Shown piece after piece: positions 18,624-27,330 of a DNA stretch of 64,000 nt. The stretch is from Marinobacter goseongensis (GTDB lineage: Bacteria; Pseudomonadota; Gammaproteobacteria; Pseudomonadales; Oleiphilaceae), in the NCBI RefSeq assembly GCF_023156235.1, contig NZ_JAKZAI010000003.1:62001-126000 (forward strand). Direction: 5' to 3'. The notes below the pieces were generated by a model that saw nothing but the letters and a program-made list of their open reading frames with translations, did not search any database and was not told the DNA's origin. The stretch's first letter is position 1. Each line of letters opens with the position of its first letter. The position numbers and the translations under genes were made by a program.

Positions 18624-18908
18624 TCAGCTCTCGGAATGGGCCCGCAGTCTCACATGGTCGCAAATACCCGTGACCTGTTCAAAATTGAGCACCAGAGTCT
18701 GTACGGTGTTGGTGTAGGTGTCGTGAAGGTGAAACTTGAAGCGGCGCTGTTTCTCGCCCTGCAGGAAACCGTCGTACTCACGCACCAGTTCACGCACATC
18801 GCCGCCATTATCTCGCGACCAGGTGGCGTTAAAGGGACCGAGCACAGCGCCGCCGGAGAGGCAGATGGTCACTTCGTGGTTGGTCAGGGCATTGTCGGAT
18901 AGGGTCAT
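18624..18908 (-). CDS. Hypothetical protein, 94 residues
   Basis: A small soluble protein I do not recognise. It lacks a signal peptide and membrane segments. It is rich in charged residues in the middle (about 30-60, with GEKQRRFKFHLHDTY) and has a short beta-like pattern at each end. AGGAG about 8 nt before the ATG at 18908 supports translation. It lies between fumC and the ErcS-like kinase on the same strand, with 51-52 bp on each side. Coding is supported by the ribosome site, strand continuity and base composition. No function is proposed. Confidence 0.6.
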   Translation of the reverse strand: MTLSDNALTNHEVTICLSGGAVLGPFNATWSRDNGGDVRELVREYDGFLQGEKQRRFKFHLHDTYTNTVQTLVLNFEQVTGICDHVRLRAHSES

Positions 18909-18959
18909 GGTGTACTCTCCTGAAATTCAACAGATCCCAGACATCAGTGTAGACCGTGG

Positions 18960-20729
18960 TCAGTCCCCCGTCCCTGAATTTGATGCAGATCCGAGCAAGC
19001 TGTTCAGTAATGCCCGCAAGCGGTTGGGTTTGACCGGTTTGTTGAGGATTTGCAGGTATTGCGCCTTCAGGAACTGACGGGTGTCGTCACTGCGGTCGGC
19101 GGTGATAATCGCGGCGGGGATATCGAGGTCAAAATGACGGCGCAGGCCATAAATGGCTTCACAGCCGGTACGTTCGTTGTCGAGATGGTAGTCAGCGAGA
19201 ATCATCGCAGGGGGCGGATCGAGCTCCGCGAACGCCGTCAGCGCCTGTTCCCCGCCAGAGGCGGCAGTAACGTCGCAGCCCCAGCGCTCCAGCAACAGCT
19301 GCATGCTTTCAAGCACAGCCGGTTCGTTATCAATGACCAGCACGCGCGCGCCACGAAAGCCTTCGGTGAAAGCAGCCGGCTGCGGACCAGTCGTTGAGTG
19401 AGTAACGGCCAGCGGCGCGGCCAGGGGAATGGTCACCGCAAACCGTGAACCCCGATCCGGGCGAGATGACACGTCAATGTCGTACCCCAGCACCCGCACC
19501 ATGCGCTCCACAATCGCCAGCCCAAGGCCCACGCCCTGGCGACCACCGGTGCCCTGGGGCAGAAGCTGATGGAATTCGGTGAAAATCTCACGGATCTTGT
19601 CCTCAGCAATCCCCACGCCGGTGTCCCACACCTCAATGCGCAACCTGTTGCCACGCCCCCTGAGGGCCAACAGTACGCCCCCTGACCGGGTGTAACGAAA
19701 GGCGTTGCTCAGCAGGTTGCGGATGATTCGGGTCAGCATGCGCTGGTCGGTGCGGATCATCGCCGGTAACACACGAACCCGGAACGACAGCCCCACATTG
19801 GCCGCCACCGCCTCGAACTCCTCGCCCAGACCCACCGCCAGGGCAGCCAAATCGGTGTAGACCAGATCCGGCTTCATCGCCTGCTGGTCCAGCTTGGAAA
19901 TGTCCAGCAGATCCGCCAGCAAGTCCTCGGCGCCCTCGAGGGCGCGATGCACCTGATGCACCATGCGGCTTTCCTGCGCCGGCAGGGGGCTGTCCTGCAG
20001 CGCGGAAATCATCAAGCGGGCAGCATTCAGCGGTTGCAACAGGTCGTGACTGGCAGCGGCAAGGTACTTGTCCTTGCTGCGATTGGCCTCCCGCGCGGCC
20101 TCCATCGCCACCACCAGCTCGTGCTCAACCTTTTCACGCTCCTCGATCTGGTAACGCAGGCCCACATTGGCGTTCTGCAACGCTTCGGTCCGCTCTTCCA
20201 CCCGATGCTCCAGTTCGGCATTCAGCCGCACCAGTTTCTCTCGCGCCTGAACCCGCTCGGTGATGTCGGCCACAAACGCCTCCACCACTTCCGGCCCCAG
20301 ATCGGGGCGTCGCAGCATGGTGATGGCGACGTGCACCGGTTTGCCATCTCGCTTTCTCAGCTGGCTTTCGCGGGCGCTCAGACTTCCACTGTCCAGCAGC
20401 TCCTGGCGCAGTTTGTCGAAATCCGCCGCACTGGAAAACAGCTGTTCCCGCAAGCGAATCACCCCGGCCTTGAGATCATCCGTGCTCTCGTAACCGCAGA
20501 TTCTGGCCATGGCGGGGTTGCAGGCGAGAAAACCGCCACGCAGGTTGGCCTGGAATATACCGTGCAGGGCATTCTCGAACAGCCATTTATAGCGGTTGCG
20601 CTCCTGCTCCAGCTCTTCGATCCGATCCTGCAGCGCGGGGTAATAATTCTTGCGAACAGACTGGCTGCCGAGACCCAGCAGGTCGCCAACCCCGTATCCC
20701 CCTTCCTGTTCGTCAGAGGGCTTCTTCAT
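18960..20729 (-). CDS. ercS: PAS-containing hybrid sensor kinase (ErcS-like)
   Basis: A soluble hybrid histidine kinase of 589 residues. A short coiled coil (about 25-45) is followed by a PAS domain (about 45-165), a second coiled coil, and a HisKA domain with SHDLLQPLNAARL. An HATPase domain (NLLSNAFRYT, DTGVGI, GVGLGL) and a C-terminal receiver with the phospho-acceptor in ILADYHLD complete it. It resembles Pseudomonas aeruginosa ErcS and NahK (ErcS'), which belong to the ethanol-oxidation regulatory hierarchy. The ATG at 20729 lies inside the end of ercA, a 17-bp overlap implying translational coupling; an upstream ATG at 20828 is rejected. There are no membrane segments, so the signal is cytoplasmic. 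Confidence 0.8.
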   Translation of the reverse strand: MKKPSDEQEGGYGVGDLLGLGSQSVRKNYYPALQDRIEELEQERNRYKWLFENALHGIFQANLRGGFLACNPAMARICGYESTDDLKAGVIRLREQLFSSAADFDKLRQELLDSGSLSARESQLRKRDGKPVHVAITMLRRPDLGPEVVEAFVADITERVQAREKLVRLNAELEHRVEERTEALQNANVGLRYQIEEREKVEHELVVAMEAAREANRSKDKYLAAASHDLLQPLNAARLMISALQDSPLPAQESRMVHQVHRALEGAEDLLADLLDISKLDQQAMKPDLVYTDLAALAVGLGEEFEAVAANVGLSFRVRVLPAMIRTDQRMLTRIIRNLLSNAFRYTRSGGVLLALRGRGNRLRIEVWDTGVGIAEDKIREIFTEFHQLLPQGTGGRQGVGLGLAIVERMVRVLGYDIDVSSRPDRGSRFAVTIPLAAPLAVTHSTTGPQPAAFTEGFRGARVLVIDNEPAVLESMQLLLERWGCDVTAASGGEQALTAFAELDPPPAMILADYHLDNERTGCEAIYGLRRHFDLDIPAAIITADRSDDTRQFLKAQYLQILNKPVKPNRLRALLNSLLGSASNSGTGD

Positions 20730-21876
20730 AGACAACCTGGACGTCCCGCAGCGATGATTTGCGGGGATTGGTGAGAATGCACGGATCCTGCAGGGCAAAC
20801 CCGGAAAGGTACGGAATATCCGACACACTGACGCCCAGCTCCGCCAGCCGGGACTCCAGCCCGACCGTGCGCTTGAGCTCGATGATACGGTTCATCAGGC
20901 GCTTCTTGATCTCGGTTTTGTTCATGCCGCGGGTATCGATATCCATAGCTTCGGCCACCTTGCGGAAGCGGTCTTCCGCGAACGGAAAGTTGAACGCCAC
21001 AACGTGTTCGAGCAGCAACGCATTGCACAAACCATGGGGCAGATCCAGATAGCCTCCGAGGCTGTGGGACATGGCGTGCACCGCGCCCAGAATCGCGTTG
21101 GAAAACGCCAGCCCGGCCTGCATCGAGGCCAGCATAACCTGTTCCCGCAGATACGGGTTCGACGTATTGGCCACCAGCGGCTCGAGGTGGCGATTGATCA
21201 GCCGGATGGCTTCCAGCGCGTGGGTATCGGTCAGAGGTCCACTGCCCGTGGACACAAACGCCTCGATGGCGTGCACCATGGCATCCACCCCGGTACAGGC
21301 GGTCAGGAAGCCGTCCATGGTTTCGGTCACTTCCGGATCAATCAAGGCAGCGTCCGGCACCACCGCCTTACTGATGATCGAGAACTTGAAGCGACGATTC
21401 GGGTCGGAAATGATGGCGAACTGGGACACGTCCGCAGACGTGCCAGCCGTGGTCGGAATCAGGATCATCGGCGGCGAGGGCGAGGTGATGGTGTCCACAC
21501 CCTCGAATTCCAGAATGTTGCGGCCGTGGGCGCTGACAATTCCGATGCCCTTGGCGCAGTCCATCGGGCTGCCACCACCGATGGCGACAATGACATCACA
21601 CTCACTGGAACGGTACAGCTCCGCACCGGCCATAACTTCGTCTACCTTGGGATTCGGAGACACACCGGTGAAGACCGTTACCCGAAGACCCGCCGCCATC
21701 AGAATATCGACTATTTCCGCTACCCAGCCGGCCTGCTCGACCCCCGGATCGGAGACCAGAAACACGTGGCGGGCCCCGAAGTTACTGGCGAAATTGGCCA
21801 CCGCCTTGCGGGAGCCAGCACCGAAGACGATTTCCGGGGAGACAAACTTGCGAAGCGCAGAAACGTCCTGATTCAT
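20713..21876 (-). CDS. ercA: Iron-containing alcohol dehydrogenase (ErcA-like)
   Basis: A group III (iron-dependent) alcohol dehydrogenase of 387 residues. The NAD-binding GGGSPMDCAKG lies near 100. Metal-ligand histidines fall in MVHAIEAF near 200 and in AMSHSLGGYLDLPHGLCNA near 265-280. In P. aeruginosa ErcA is required for regulation of ethanol oxidation rather than for bulk catabolism. The same neighbourhood (pqq genes on one side, ErcS kinase on the other) is conserved here. The overlap with the kinase suggests a signal-generating or sensing role. ATG at 21876. Confidence 0.85.
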   Translation of the reverse strand: MNQDVSALRKFVSPEIVFGAGSRKAVANFASNFGARHVFLVSDPGVEQAGWVAEIVDILMAAGLRVTVFTGVSPNPKVDEVMAGAELYRSSECDVIVAIGGGSPMDCAKGIGIVSAHGRNILEFEGVDTITSPSPPMILIPTTAGTSADVSQFAIISDPNRRFKFSIISKAVVPDAALIDPEVTETMDGFLTACTGVDAMVHAIEAFVSTGSGPLTDTHALEAIRLINRHLEPLVANTSNPYLREQVMLASMQAGLAFSNAILGAVHAMSHSLGGYLDLPHGLCNALLLEHVVAFNFPFAEDRFRKVAEAMDIDTRGMNKTEIKKRLMNRIIELKRTVGLESRLAELGVSVSDIPYLSGFALQDPCILTNPRKSSLRDVQVVYEEAL

Positions 21877-21921
21877 AGGGCGATGCTCAAGGTATTTATT
21901 GTTGTAGGATCTGACGAAAGT

Positions 21922-23784
21922 CTAACTCAAGTTCGCCCCCCGATCATCGAACTTCGTTCCCTGTTGTCCATAGAAAGCGTAAAGCCACTCAAGCGTTCGG
22001 GCCTGATTGACCGGGCGCCGGAACCCGTGACCCTCATCCTCGAACCAGTGCAGCTCCGGTGACTGACCCGACGCCTTCATGGCCGCCACCATGGCACGGG
22101 TCTGTTCCGGCACCACCACCCTATCCTGACCGCCCTGGAAGAAAATTACCGGTGCCCGGATCTGATCAGTCAGGTGCCGCGGTGTGCGTTCGCGCCAGCG
22201 TTGGGGGTGATGCTGCGGTGGGCCCAGCAACCAGTCCAGGTAGCCGGACTCGAAACGATGGGTCGCGGCCCTCAGCTGCTGCGGATCGGTCACCCCGAAC
22301 AGACTTGCACCGGCGGCAAATCGGCGGCTGCGAGCCAACGCCATCAGCGCGGTGTAGCCACCGGAGCTCCGCCCCTGAATAAAGATACGCTGGCCATCCA
22401 CCAGCCCACCGGTGCCAAGCCAGTCAGCGGCCCGCTCCATATCGGCGACGTCCACCTGCCCCCACGCCCCCGCAAGCGCCAGGCGAAAGGCGCGGCCAAA
22501 GCCGCTGCTGCCACGATAGTTCACCTCGGCCACGGCAAAACCGCGCTGACACCAGTACTGCACCTGAGGATTGAAAACCGGATAGGCGGCTGCGGTCGGG
22601 CCGCCATGAACCATCAGAATTAATGGCGGTGATGCGGATACAGCCGGGTTGGGCCGGTACAGGAATCCGCTGAATGCGGGGACATTGCTGCCGCCTGAGG
22701 GCACTTCAAACAGCAACGGAAATGCCGACGCCCGCGCCTGCTGCGGCACCTCACCACCGGCCACCACCGTGGCTGCGCCGCTGCGCGGGTCCACGTCCAG
22801 AATAGCATCCAGCCGTGTTGCAGAACGTGCGACGCAGACCAGCTTACCAGCGGTGATACGCAGGCAACGGAAATCACTGAATTCCGCGGCTACCCGCTGA
22901 CCGGCGCAATGCGGGTGATATAACCAGAGCTCGCCGCTGCCATCCCTGTAGTGAACCCGCGCCCAACCACCATCCGGGAGGGGCACATGATGGGATTCAC
23001 CCAGTTGCCAGGGGGCATTGGCGTGATCCAGCGGCGGGCCGCCGCCGCTGACCCAATCGCCGTTCGCGCCATCCGGATCGAGACACCACGGCTGCCACCA
23101 GCCCTGGTGATCCGATAACACCCACAACCCGGACCCGCTGTACACCGGTTGCTGGACCGAACCTTCTGTTGCCGTGGGCCAGGTCTCGCAGCCCCGCAAG
23201 CACCCGCTTTCCGTCACCACCGCCGTCCACAGTGTCGTGCGTACCCACGGCATGTCCGGCAGTCGCCAGCTGACCCACGCCAGCTGGCGTCCATCAGCGG
23301 ACAGCGCCGGCGCGCCGTAGAAATCCTGGCCGGCGTGGAGCACCCGAATACCCTGCTCCGCACTGACCGCCACCAACTGTTGGCGACCACCGGCCTCGCG
23401 CACGGCCAGTACACGCTGGCGATGGGGGTCCGCCACCAGGCCGCCAAAGGCGGCGTCTGGCTCATCGGTAAGCCGTTGGCACCGGCCGTCTTCCGCGAGA
23501 AAGTGAATCTGCTGATCTTCACTGACCAGAAACACGCCGCCGTCGAGCGCGGCCAGACTGCCGCCGCCATAACCGTTGATGCGGCTGCGCACACTGAGGC
23601 CCGCCGGCCCGAACGGCTCCGCGCCCCGTGCGGTCAACCGCCACAGGGCTTGAATCCCGGTGGTCGGATCCGGCTCCAGCCAGTACACGCCGGTTCCGGA
23701 CACCGCCAGCTCGAGGCGCTGCGCAAACGTGGCACAGGCCTGACTCGCACTCAGCTGGCCAGCAGGCAAAGCCTGCAGCGCCAT
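21922..23784 (-). CDS. pqqH: S9-family peptidase (PqqH-like prolyl oligopeptidase)
   Basis: A serine peptidase of the prolyl-oligopeptidase family with an N-terminal beta-propeller and a C-terminal alpha/beta-hydrolase domain. The catalytic Ser is in GRSSGGYTAL, Asp in FFQGGQDRVVVP, and His in EDEGHGFR. P. aeruginosa has a homologue (PqqH) directly after pqqE. It may degrade the PqqA remnant or another peptide, though this is not settled. ATG at 23784 lies 16 bp after the pqqE stop and begins where homologues align. An in-frame ATG at 23835 inside pqqE, without a ribosome site, is less likely. Confidence 0.8.
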   Translation of the reverse strand: MALQALPAGQLSASQACATFAQRLELAVSGTGVYWLEPDPTTGIQALWRLTARGAEPFGPAGLSVRSRINGYGGGSLAALDGGVFLVSEDQQIHFLAEDGRCQRLTDEPDAAFGGLVADPHRQRVLAVREAGGRQQLVAVSAEQGIRVLHAGQDFYGAPALSADGRQLAWVSWRLPDMPWVRTTLWTAVVTESGCLRGCETWPTATEGSVQQPVYSGSGLWVLSDHQGWWQPWCLDPDGANGDWVSGGGPPLDHANAPWQLGESHHVPLPDGGWARVHYRDGSGELWLYHPHCAGQRVAAEFSDFRCLRITAGKLVCVARSATRLDAILDVDPRSGAATVVAGGEVPQQARASAFPLLFEVPSGGSNVPAFSGFLYRPNPAVSASPPLILMVHGGPTAAAYPVFNPQVQYWCQRGFAVAEVNYRGSSGFGRAFRLALAGAWGQVDVADMERAADWLGTGGLVDGQRIFIQGRSSGGYTALMALARSRRFAAGASLFGVTDPQQLRAATHRFESGYLDWLLGPPQHHPQRWRERTPRHLTDQIRAPVIFFQGGQDRVVVPEQTRAMVAAMKASGQSPELHWFEDEGHGFRRPVNQARTLEWLYAFYGQQGTKFDDRGANLS

Positions 23785-23800
23785 TGCCTGTGACCGCAGC

Positions 23801-24955
23801 TCAGCCCCGGAATAGCAGTTTTGAGTTATCCGCATTGCGATAGATCAGCCCGTCGATGCCGGCCGTGGCATGCTCAGCAGCGGTCCTCGCCGCCAGAATC
23901 CGATCGTGGTGAGGCGACTTGCCACACACCGGGTCAGCGTTGTCGGCGTTGCCGGTCAGTAAAAACGCCTGACAGCGGCAACCGCCAAAATCCCTGCCCT
24001 TTTCATCACAGGAGCGACAGGGTTCCGGCATCCAGCTGTCGCCGCGGTAATGATTGAAGCCGGGGCTGTCGTACCAGATGCGGTGAAGATCCGTGTCACG
24101 CACGTTCGGGAAGTCGATGGGCAGCAAGCGGGCACTGTGGCAGGGCAACGCTGTGCCGTCCGGCGCCACGGTCAGAAACAGGCTTCCCCAACCATTCATA
24201 CAGGCCTTGGGGCGCTCCTCGTAATAGTCCGGCGTCACAAAAATCAGCTTCATGGCCGAGTCGGCCGCAGCAAGGCGCTGACGATAGGCATTTACCTCGG
24301 TCTCGGCTTTCTCCAGTTGCGCCCGGGAGGGCATCAGCCCCTCGCGGTTCTCGAATGCCCAGCCGTAATACTGGCAGGTCGCCAGCTCGACATAGTCCGC
24401 CCCCAGCCGTTCACACAAGGACATGATGTCGCTCATCTGGTGAATGTTGTGGCGGTGGATCACGAAATTGAGCACCATCGGGTAACCGGCGTCCTTGACC
24501 GCGCGTGCCATCGCCAGCTTGTGGTCGAACGCCTTGCGGGAACCGGCCACGGCGTTGTTCAGCTCGGGATCCGAGGCCTGAAAACTGACCTGGATATGAT
24601 CCAGACCGGCATCCCGGAAGGCACCCACTTTGGCCTCGGTGAGTCCCAGCCCCGAGGTGATCAGGTTGGTGTAATAGCCCAGTTGCCGCGCCTCGGCGAT
24701 CAGCTCCGGCAGATCCTGACGTACCAGCGGTTCACCGCCGGAAAAGCCCAACTGCGCCGCCCCCATCTGACGCCCCTGGCGCAGCACCCGCACCCACTCC
24801 GCCGTGCTCAGTTCCTGAGCCGTTTGGGCAAAATCCAGCGGATTGGAGCAGTACGGACACTGCAGCGGGCAACGGTAGGTCAGCTCGGCCAGCAACCACA
24901 GCGGCGGACCGATGCCTGGGCGGTCCCCGCCGGGCATGGGGTGGTGGTCGTTCAT
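23801..24955 (-). CDS. pqqE: PQQ biosynthesis radical SAM enzyme PqqE
   Basis: Radical S-adenosylmethionine enzyme that links the Glu and Tyr side chains of PqqA, the first committed step of pyrroloquinoline quinone synthesis, using PqqD as peptide chaperone. The 384 residues carry the radical SAM CxxxCxxC at C29, C33 and C36, FSGGEPLVR near 80, and the SPASM-type cysteines in PCHSAR and [20 protein letters not shown] near the C-terminus. ATG at 24955 overlaps the pqqD stop by 4 bp (ATGA). Confidence 0.97.
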   Translation of the reverse strand: MNDHHPMPGGDRPGIGPPLWLLAELTYRCPLQCPYCSNPLDFAQTAQELSTAEWVRVLRQGRQMGAAQLGFSGGEPLVRQDLPELIAEARQLGYYTNLITSGLGLTEAKVGAFRDAGLDHIQVSFQASDPELNNAVAGSRKAFDHKLAMARAVKDAGYPMVLNFVIHRHNIHQMSDIMSLCERLGADYVELATCQYYGWAFENREGLMPSRAQLEKAETEVNAYRQRLAAADSAMKLIFVTPDYYEERPKACMNGWGSLFLTVAPDGTALPCHSARLLPIDFPNVRDTDLHRIWYDSPGFNHYRGDSWMPEPCRSCDEKGRDFGGCRCQAFLLTGNADNADPVCGKSPHHDRILAARTAAEHATAGIDGLIYRNADNSKLLFRG

Positions 24956-25227
24956 GTGAACAGTATCCAGTGTTTCTGTTCCGCATCACTCAGAAAATCA
25001 CTGACGTCGGTCTGCAGCGAACCGGCGTCCGGAAACTGCTGTTCCAGCACGGCCACAATGGCGGCCACGGTTCGCTCGCCGTCAATCTCTTTCAGCACCG
25101 CACCGGCGCTTTCGTTCAGCCGTACCATACCCTCCGGGTACAGCAATACGTGGGCATTCTGCGCCGGCTCCCACTGGAAGCGGAAGCCCGGGCGCAGCCG
25201 GGGCACGCTTGCCAGCCGATCGGTCAC
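24952..25227 (-). CDS. pqqD: PqqA-binding chaperone PqqD
   Basis: Small protein (91 residues) that binds the PqqA peptide and presents it to PqqE. The conserved [32 protein letters not shown] region spans residues about 9-43. The GTG start at 25227 overlaps the pqqC TGA by 4 bp and gives the family's normal length. A longer reading from 25323 would add 32 residues that overlap pqqC. The tight overlaps on both sides imply a fixed stoichiometry within the operon. Confidence 0.95.
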   Translation of the reverse strand: MTDRLASVPRLRPGFRFQWEPAQNAHVLLYPEGMVRLNESAGAVLKEIDGERTVAAIVAVLEQQFPDAGSLQTDVSDFLSDAEQKHWILFT

Positions 25228-25982
25228 GACAGCCCCCGATGCCACGCGGGCTGGTCGGTGACGGTATGATACGGTGGCGTCTGGTGCAGATAAGCCATAG
25301 TCAGGGCATCCAACATCGACCATAAGATATCCAGTTTGAATTGAAGAATCTCCAGCGCACGGGTCTGGCTTTCAGCCGTGGTGAAACTGTCCAGGGTAAT
25401 GGCCAGACCGTGCTCCACGTCGCGCCGCGCTTCGGATAACCGTTTGCGGAAATAGCGGTAGCCGCTGCCCTCGATCCACGGGTAGTGCTGCGGCCAACTG
25501 TCCAGCCGGGACTGATGAATCTCCGGCGCAAACAGTTCGGTCAGGGAAGAGCAGGCAGCTTCCTGCCAGGTGGCACGGCGGGCGAAATTCCGGTAAGCGT
25601 CTACCGCAAACCGGACACCCGGCAGCACGTGGCGCTGATCGACCACTTCTTCCCGGGTCAGGCCCACCGCCTCGGCCAGGTACAACCAGGCCTCGATGCC
25701 GCCCCCATCACCGTCGTGGCCGTCGTGGTCCAGAATCCGCTGCAGCCACATCCGGCGCACTCCGGCGTCCGGACAGTTCGCCATGATGGCGGCATCCTTG
25801 CGGGGGATGTTGATCTGGTAGTAGTAGCGGTTTGCCACCCAACCGCGGATCTGCGCCGGCGTGCAGTGTCCGCTATACATCGCTTTATGGTAGGGGTGAT
25901 AAATGTGGTAGTACTGCCCCTTATCGCGCAGGGCCTGCTCGAAGTCTTTGCGGTTGAGCACAGTGCGGGCAATCGCGTTCAT
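25224..25982 (-). CDS. pqqC: Pyrroloquinoline-quinone synthase PqqC
   Basis: Cofactor-free oxidase that carries out the final ring closure and eight-electron oxidation giving PQQ. The 252-residue length is typical. Conserved segments are [14 protein letters not shown] near 25-40, [20 protein letters not shown] near 52-70 and [11 protein letters not shown] near 85-95. ATG at 25982 overlaps the pqqB stop by 4 bp. It belongs to the TenA-like all-helical fold. Confidence 0.97.
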   Translation of the reverse strand: MNAIARTVLNRKDFEQALRDKGQYYHIYHPYHKAMYSGHCTPAQIRGWVANRYYYQINIPRKDAAIMANCPDAGVRRMWLQRILDHDGHDGDGGGIEAWLYLAEAVGLTREEVVDQRHVLPGVRFAVDAYRNFARRATWQEAACSSLTELFAPEIHQSRLDSWPQHYPWIEGSGYRYFRKRLSEARRDVEHGLAITLDSFTTAESQTRALEILQFKLDILWSMLDALTMAYLHQTPPYHTVTDQPAWHRGLS

Positions 25983-26908
25983 GAGGGATCCGCCAGTTCA
26001 ATGTGCATTCCATCCCAGGCCACTTCGATACCGTGACGGGCCAGTTCGGCGCGCTCGGGCGAGTGTTCGTTGAGAATCGGGTTAGTGTTGTTGATGTGAA
26101 TCAGGATCTTGCGGCGTGCCGGCAGGGTGTCCAGCACCTCGATCATGCCACCGGGACCGCTCTGGGCCAGATGCCCCATGTCCTGCCCGGTTCGGGGTCC
26201 CACTTCCTGGCGGATCATCTCGTCATCGTGCCAGACGGTGCCGTCCACCATCAGCACATCAGCCCGGCGCATCCAGTGCAGAATCCGGGCATCCGGTGCA
26301 CCCAACCCGGGCGCATACAGCAGCGTTTGGCCGGTACGAGTGTCCTCCAGGAAAACGCCGATATTGTCCCCCGGATGGGGATTGTCCCGGCGCGGCGAAT
26401 AGGGCGGCGCATTGCTCAACAGAGGAATCGCGGTGAGCCTCAGGGACGGCGCACAGGCAATAGTAAAAGACTCACTCTCGGTGGCGGGCACCTCCCGCCA
26501 GCTCAGCCCACCGTTCCAGTGCTTGAGCATTCGGAACAGGGGAAATCCCGAGGTCAGGTCCTCGTGCACCTGGGCAGTGCACCAGACATCCAGCGGCAGG
26601 CCTTCGCGCAGTGTCAGCAGGCCGGTGGTGTGATCCACCTGGCTGTCAATCAGCACCACGGCGCTGATGCCGGTATCCCGCAACGCGCGACCCGGTTGCA
26701 TGGCCGGAAACGCCGCCAGCTGGGCACGAATGTCGGGGGAAGCATTAAACAGGATCCAGTGCTCACCGTCTTCACTGACCGCAATGGAGGACTGGGTGCG
26801 GGCGCGGGCGCTCAGAGTGCCCTTGCGGAAACCGTCGCAGTTGGCGCAGTTACAATTCCACTGGGGAAAGCCACCGCCGGCGGCGGAACCGAGTACATGG
26901 ATATGCAT
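25979..26908 (-). CDS. pqqB: PqqB, metallo-beta-lactamase-fold PQQ biosynthesis protein
   Basis: Metallo-beta-lactamase-fold hydroxylase acting between peptide crosslinking and PqqC. The 309 residues begin [24 protein letters not shown], with the family's N-terminal cysteine cluster. [11 protein letters not shown] near 90 is the metal site variant typical of PqqB. It ends with HINNTNPI near 270. It lies 54 bp downstream of pqqA, with a hairpin in between. Confidence 0.97.
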   Translation of the reverse strand: MHIHVLGSAAGGGFPQWNCNCANCDGFRKGTLSARARTQSSIAVSEDGEHWILFNASPDIRAQLAAFPAMQPGRALRDTGISAVVLIDSQVDHTTGLLTLREGLPLDVWCTAQVHEDLTSGFPLFRMLKHWNGGLSWREVPATESESFTIACAPSLRLTAIPLLSNAPPYSPRRDNPHPGDNIGVFLEDTRTGQTLLYAPGLGAPDARILHWMRRADVLMVDGTVWHDDEMIRQEVGPRTGQDMGHLAQSGPGGMIEVLDTLPARRKILIHINNTNPILNEHSPERAELARHGIEVAWDGMHIELADPS

Positions 26909-26929
26909 GGAGGCACTCCGGACCAGAAA

Positions 26930-26953
26930 CGGCCAGCGTCAAGCGGCTGGCCG
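26930..26953 (-). terminator. pqqA-pqqB intercistronic hairpin
   Basis: CGGCCAGC at 26930-26937 and GCTGGCCG at 26946-26953 form a perfect 8-bp stem with an 8-nt loop, followed on the minus strand by a short T-rich stretch. It lies between the 23-codon pqqA and pqqB. A leaky terminator or RNA-stabilising hairpin here would give more pqqA message than pqqBCDE message, as reported in other PQQ producers where the peptide substrate is needed in excess. Confidence 0.55.
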
Positions 26954-26962
26954 CTCAGGTGT

Positions 26963-27034
26963 TCAGCGGTTGGCGAAGTACATAGTGACTTCGAAACCGA
27001 TCCGCAGGTCTTCGTAGGCTGGTTTGGTCCACAT
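26963..27034 (-). CDS. pqqA: PQQ precursor peptide PqqA
   Basis: A 23-residue precursor peptide, easily missed because of its length. It starts [15 protein letters not shown], continues VTMYFANR and ends TGA. The E15-V-T-M-Y19 segment supplies the Glu and Tyr that PqqE crosslinks and that become PQQ; this Glu-x3-Tyr spacing is invariant in the family. ATG at 27034 has GAGGTGAG about 8 nt upstream. A longer frame over the same bases (26955-27323) is not real. Confidence 0.97.
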   Translation of the reverse strand: MWTKPAYEDLRIGFEVTMYFANR

Positions 27035-27108
27035 AATGCTCACCTCTATTGTCATGATTGTTAGCGCATTCAGGGTGAGTTAGCGGCTGTACCGATAACT
27101 CACCTATC

Positions 27109-27148
27109 ATCCTAGCGGCGCTGGCAAGCATCCCATATGGTACTTTGG
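27109..27148 (-). promoter_or_regulatory. Probable pqqA promoter with CCAAAGT element
   Basis: On the minus strand CCAAAGT (27148-27142) precedes a -10-like TAGGAT (27114-27109) by 34 nt, counted from first base to first base. The cytochrome c550 promoter has the same element at the same distance, including CAT three bases after the box. The -35 region is weak, as expected of an activator-dependent promoter. A degenerate relative of the TACTACCAA box lies further upstream at 27176-27162 (11 of 15 bases match the exaC copy and flank). Confidence 0.5.
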
Positions 27149-27199
27149 CACTGTTTTCCCGCCTCCCTAAGTTGCAGACCGAACCGTACCCGCAGCCAC

Positions 27200-27225
27200 A
27201 AAAAAGGGCCCCTGTGCAGGAGCCC
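27200..27225 (-). terminator. Rho-independent terminator after exaC
   Basis: The minus strand carries GGGCTCCTG and CAGGGGCCC arms (27225-27206) followed by six T residues (27205-27200). It lies about 105 bp downstream of the aldehyde dehydrogenase stop. A second small hairpin, GCTCCG/CGGAGC at 27242-27260, sits just before it. It should insulate pqqA from exaC transcription. Confidence 0.85.
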
Positions 27226-27330
27226 GAAGCGTAGCAAAACAGCTCCGATGAAGCCGGAGCCTGAAGACGCACATCCGTTGTGCTCGCCCAATGCCGGGCC
27301 GGTGTGGAAGGCCCGCTTTTCACCGCCCGA

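Noticed and set aside
26955..27323. 122-codon minus-strand frame over pqqA
   Set aside because: Wrong frame; the real product here is the 23-residue PqqA peptide with its Glu-x3-Tyr motif.
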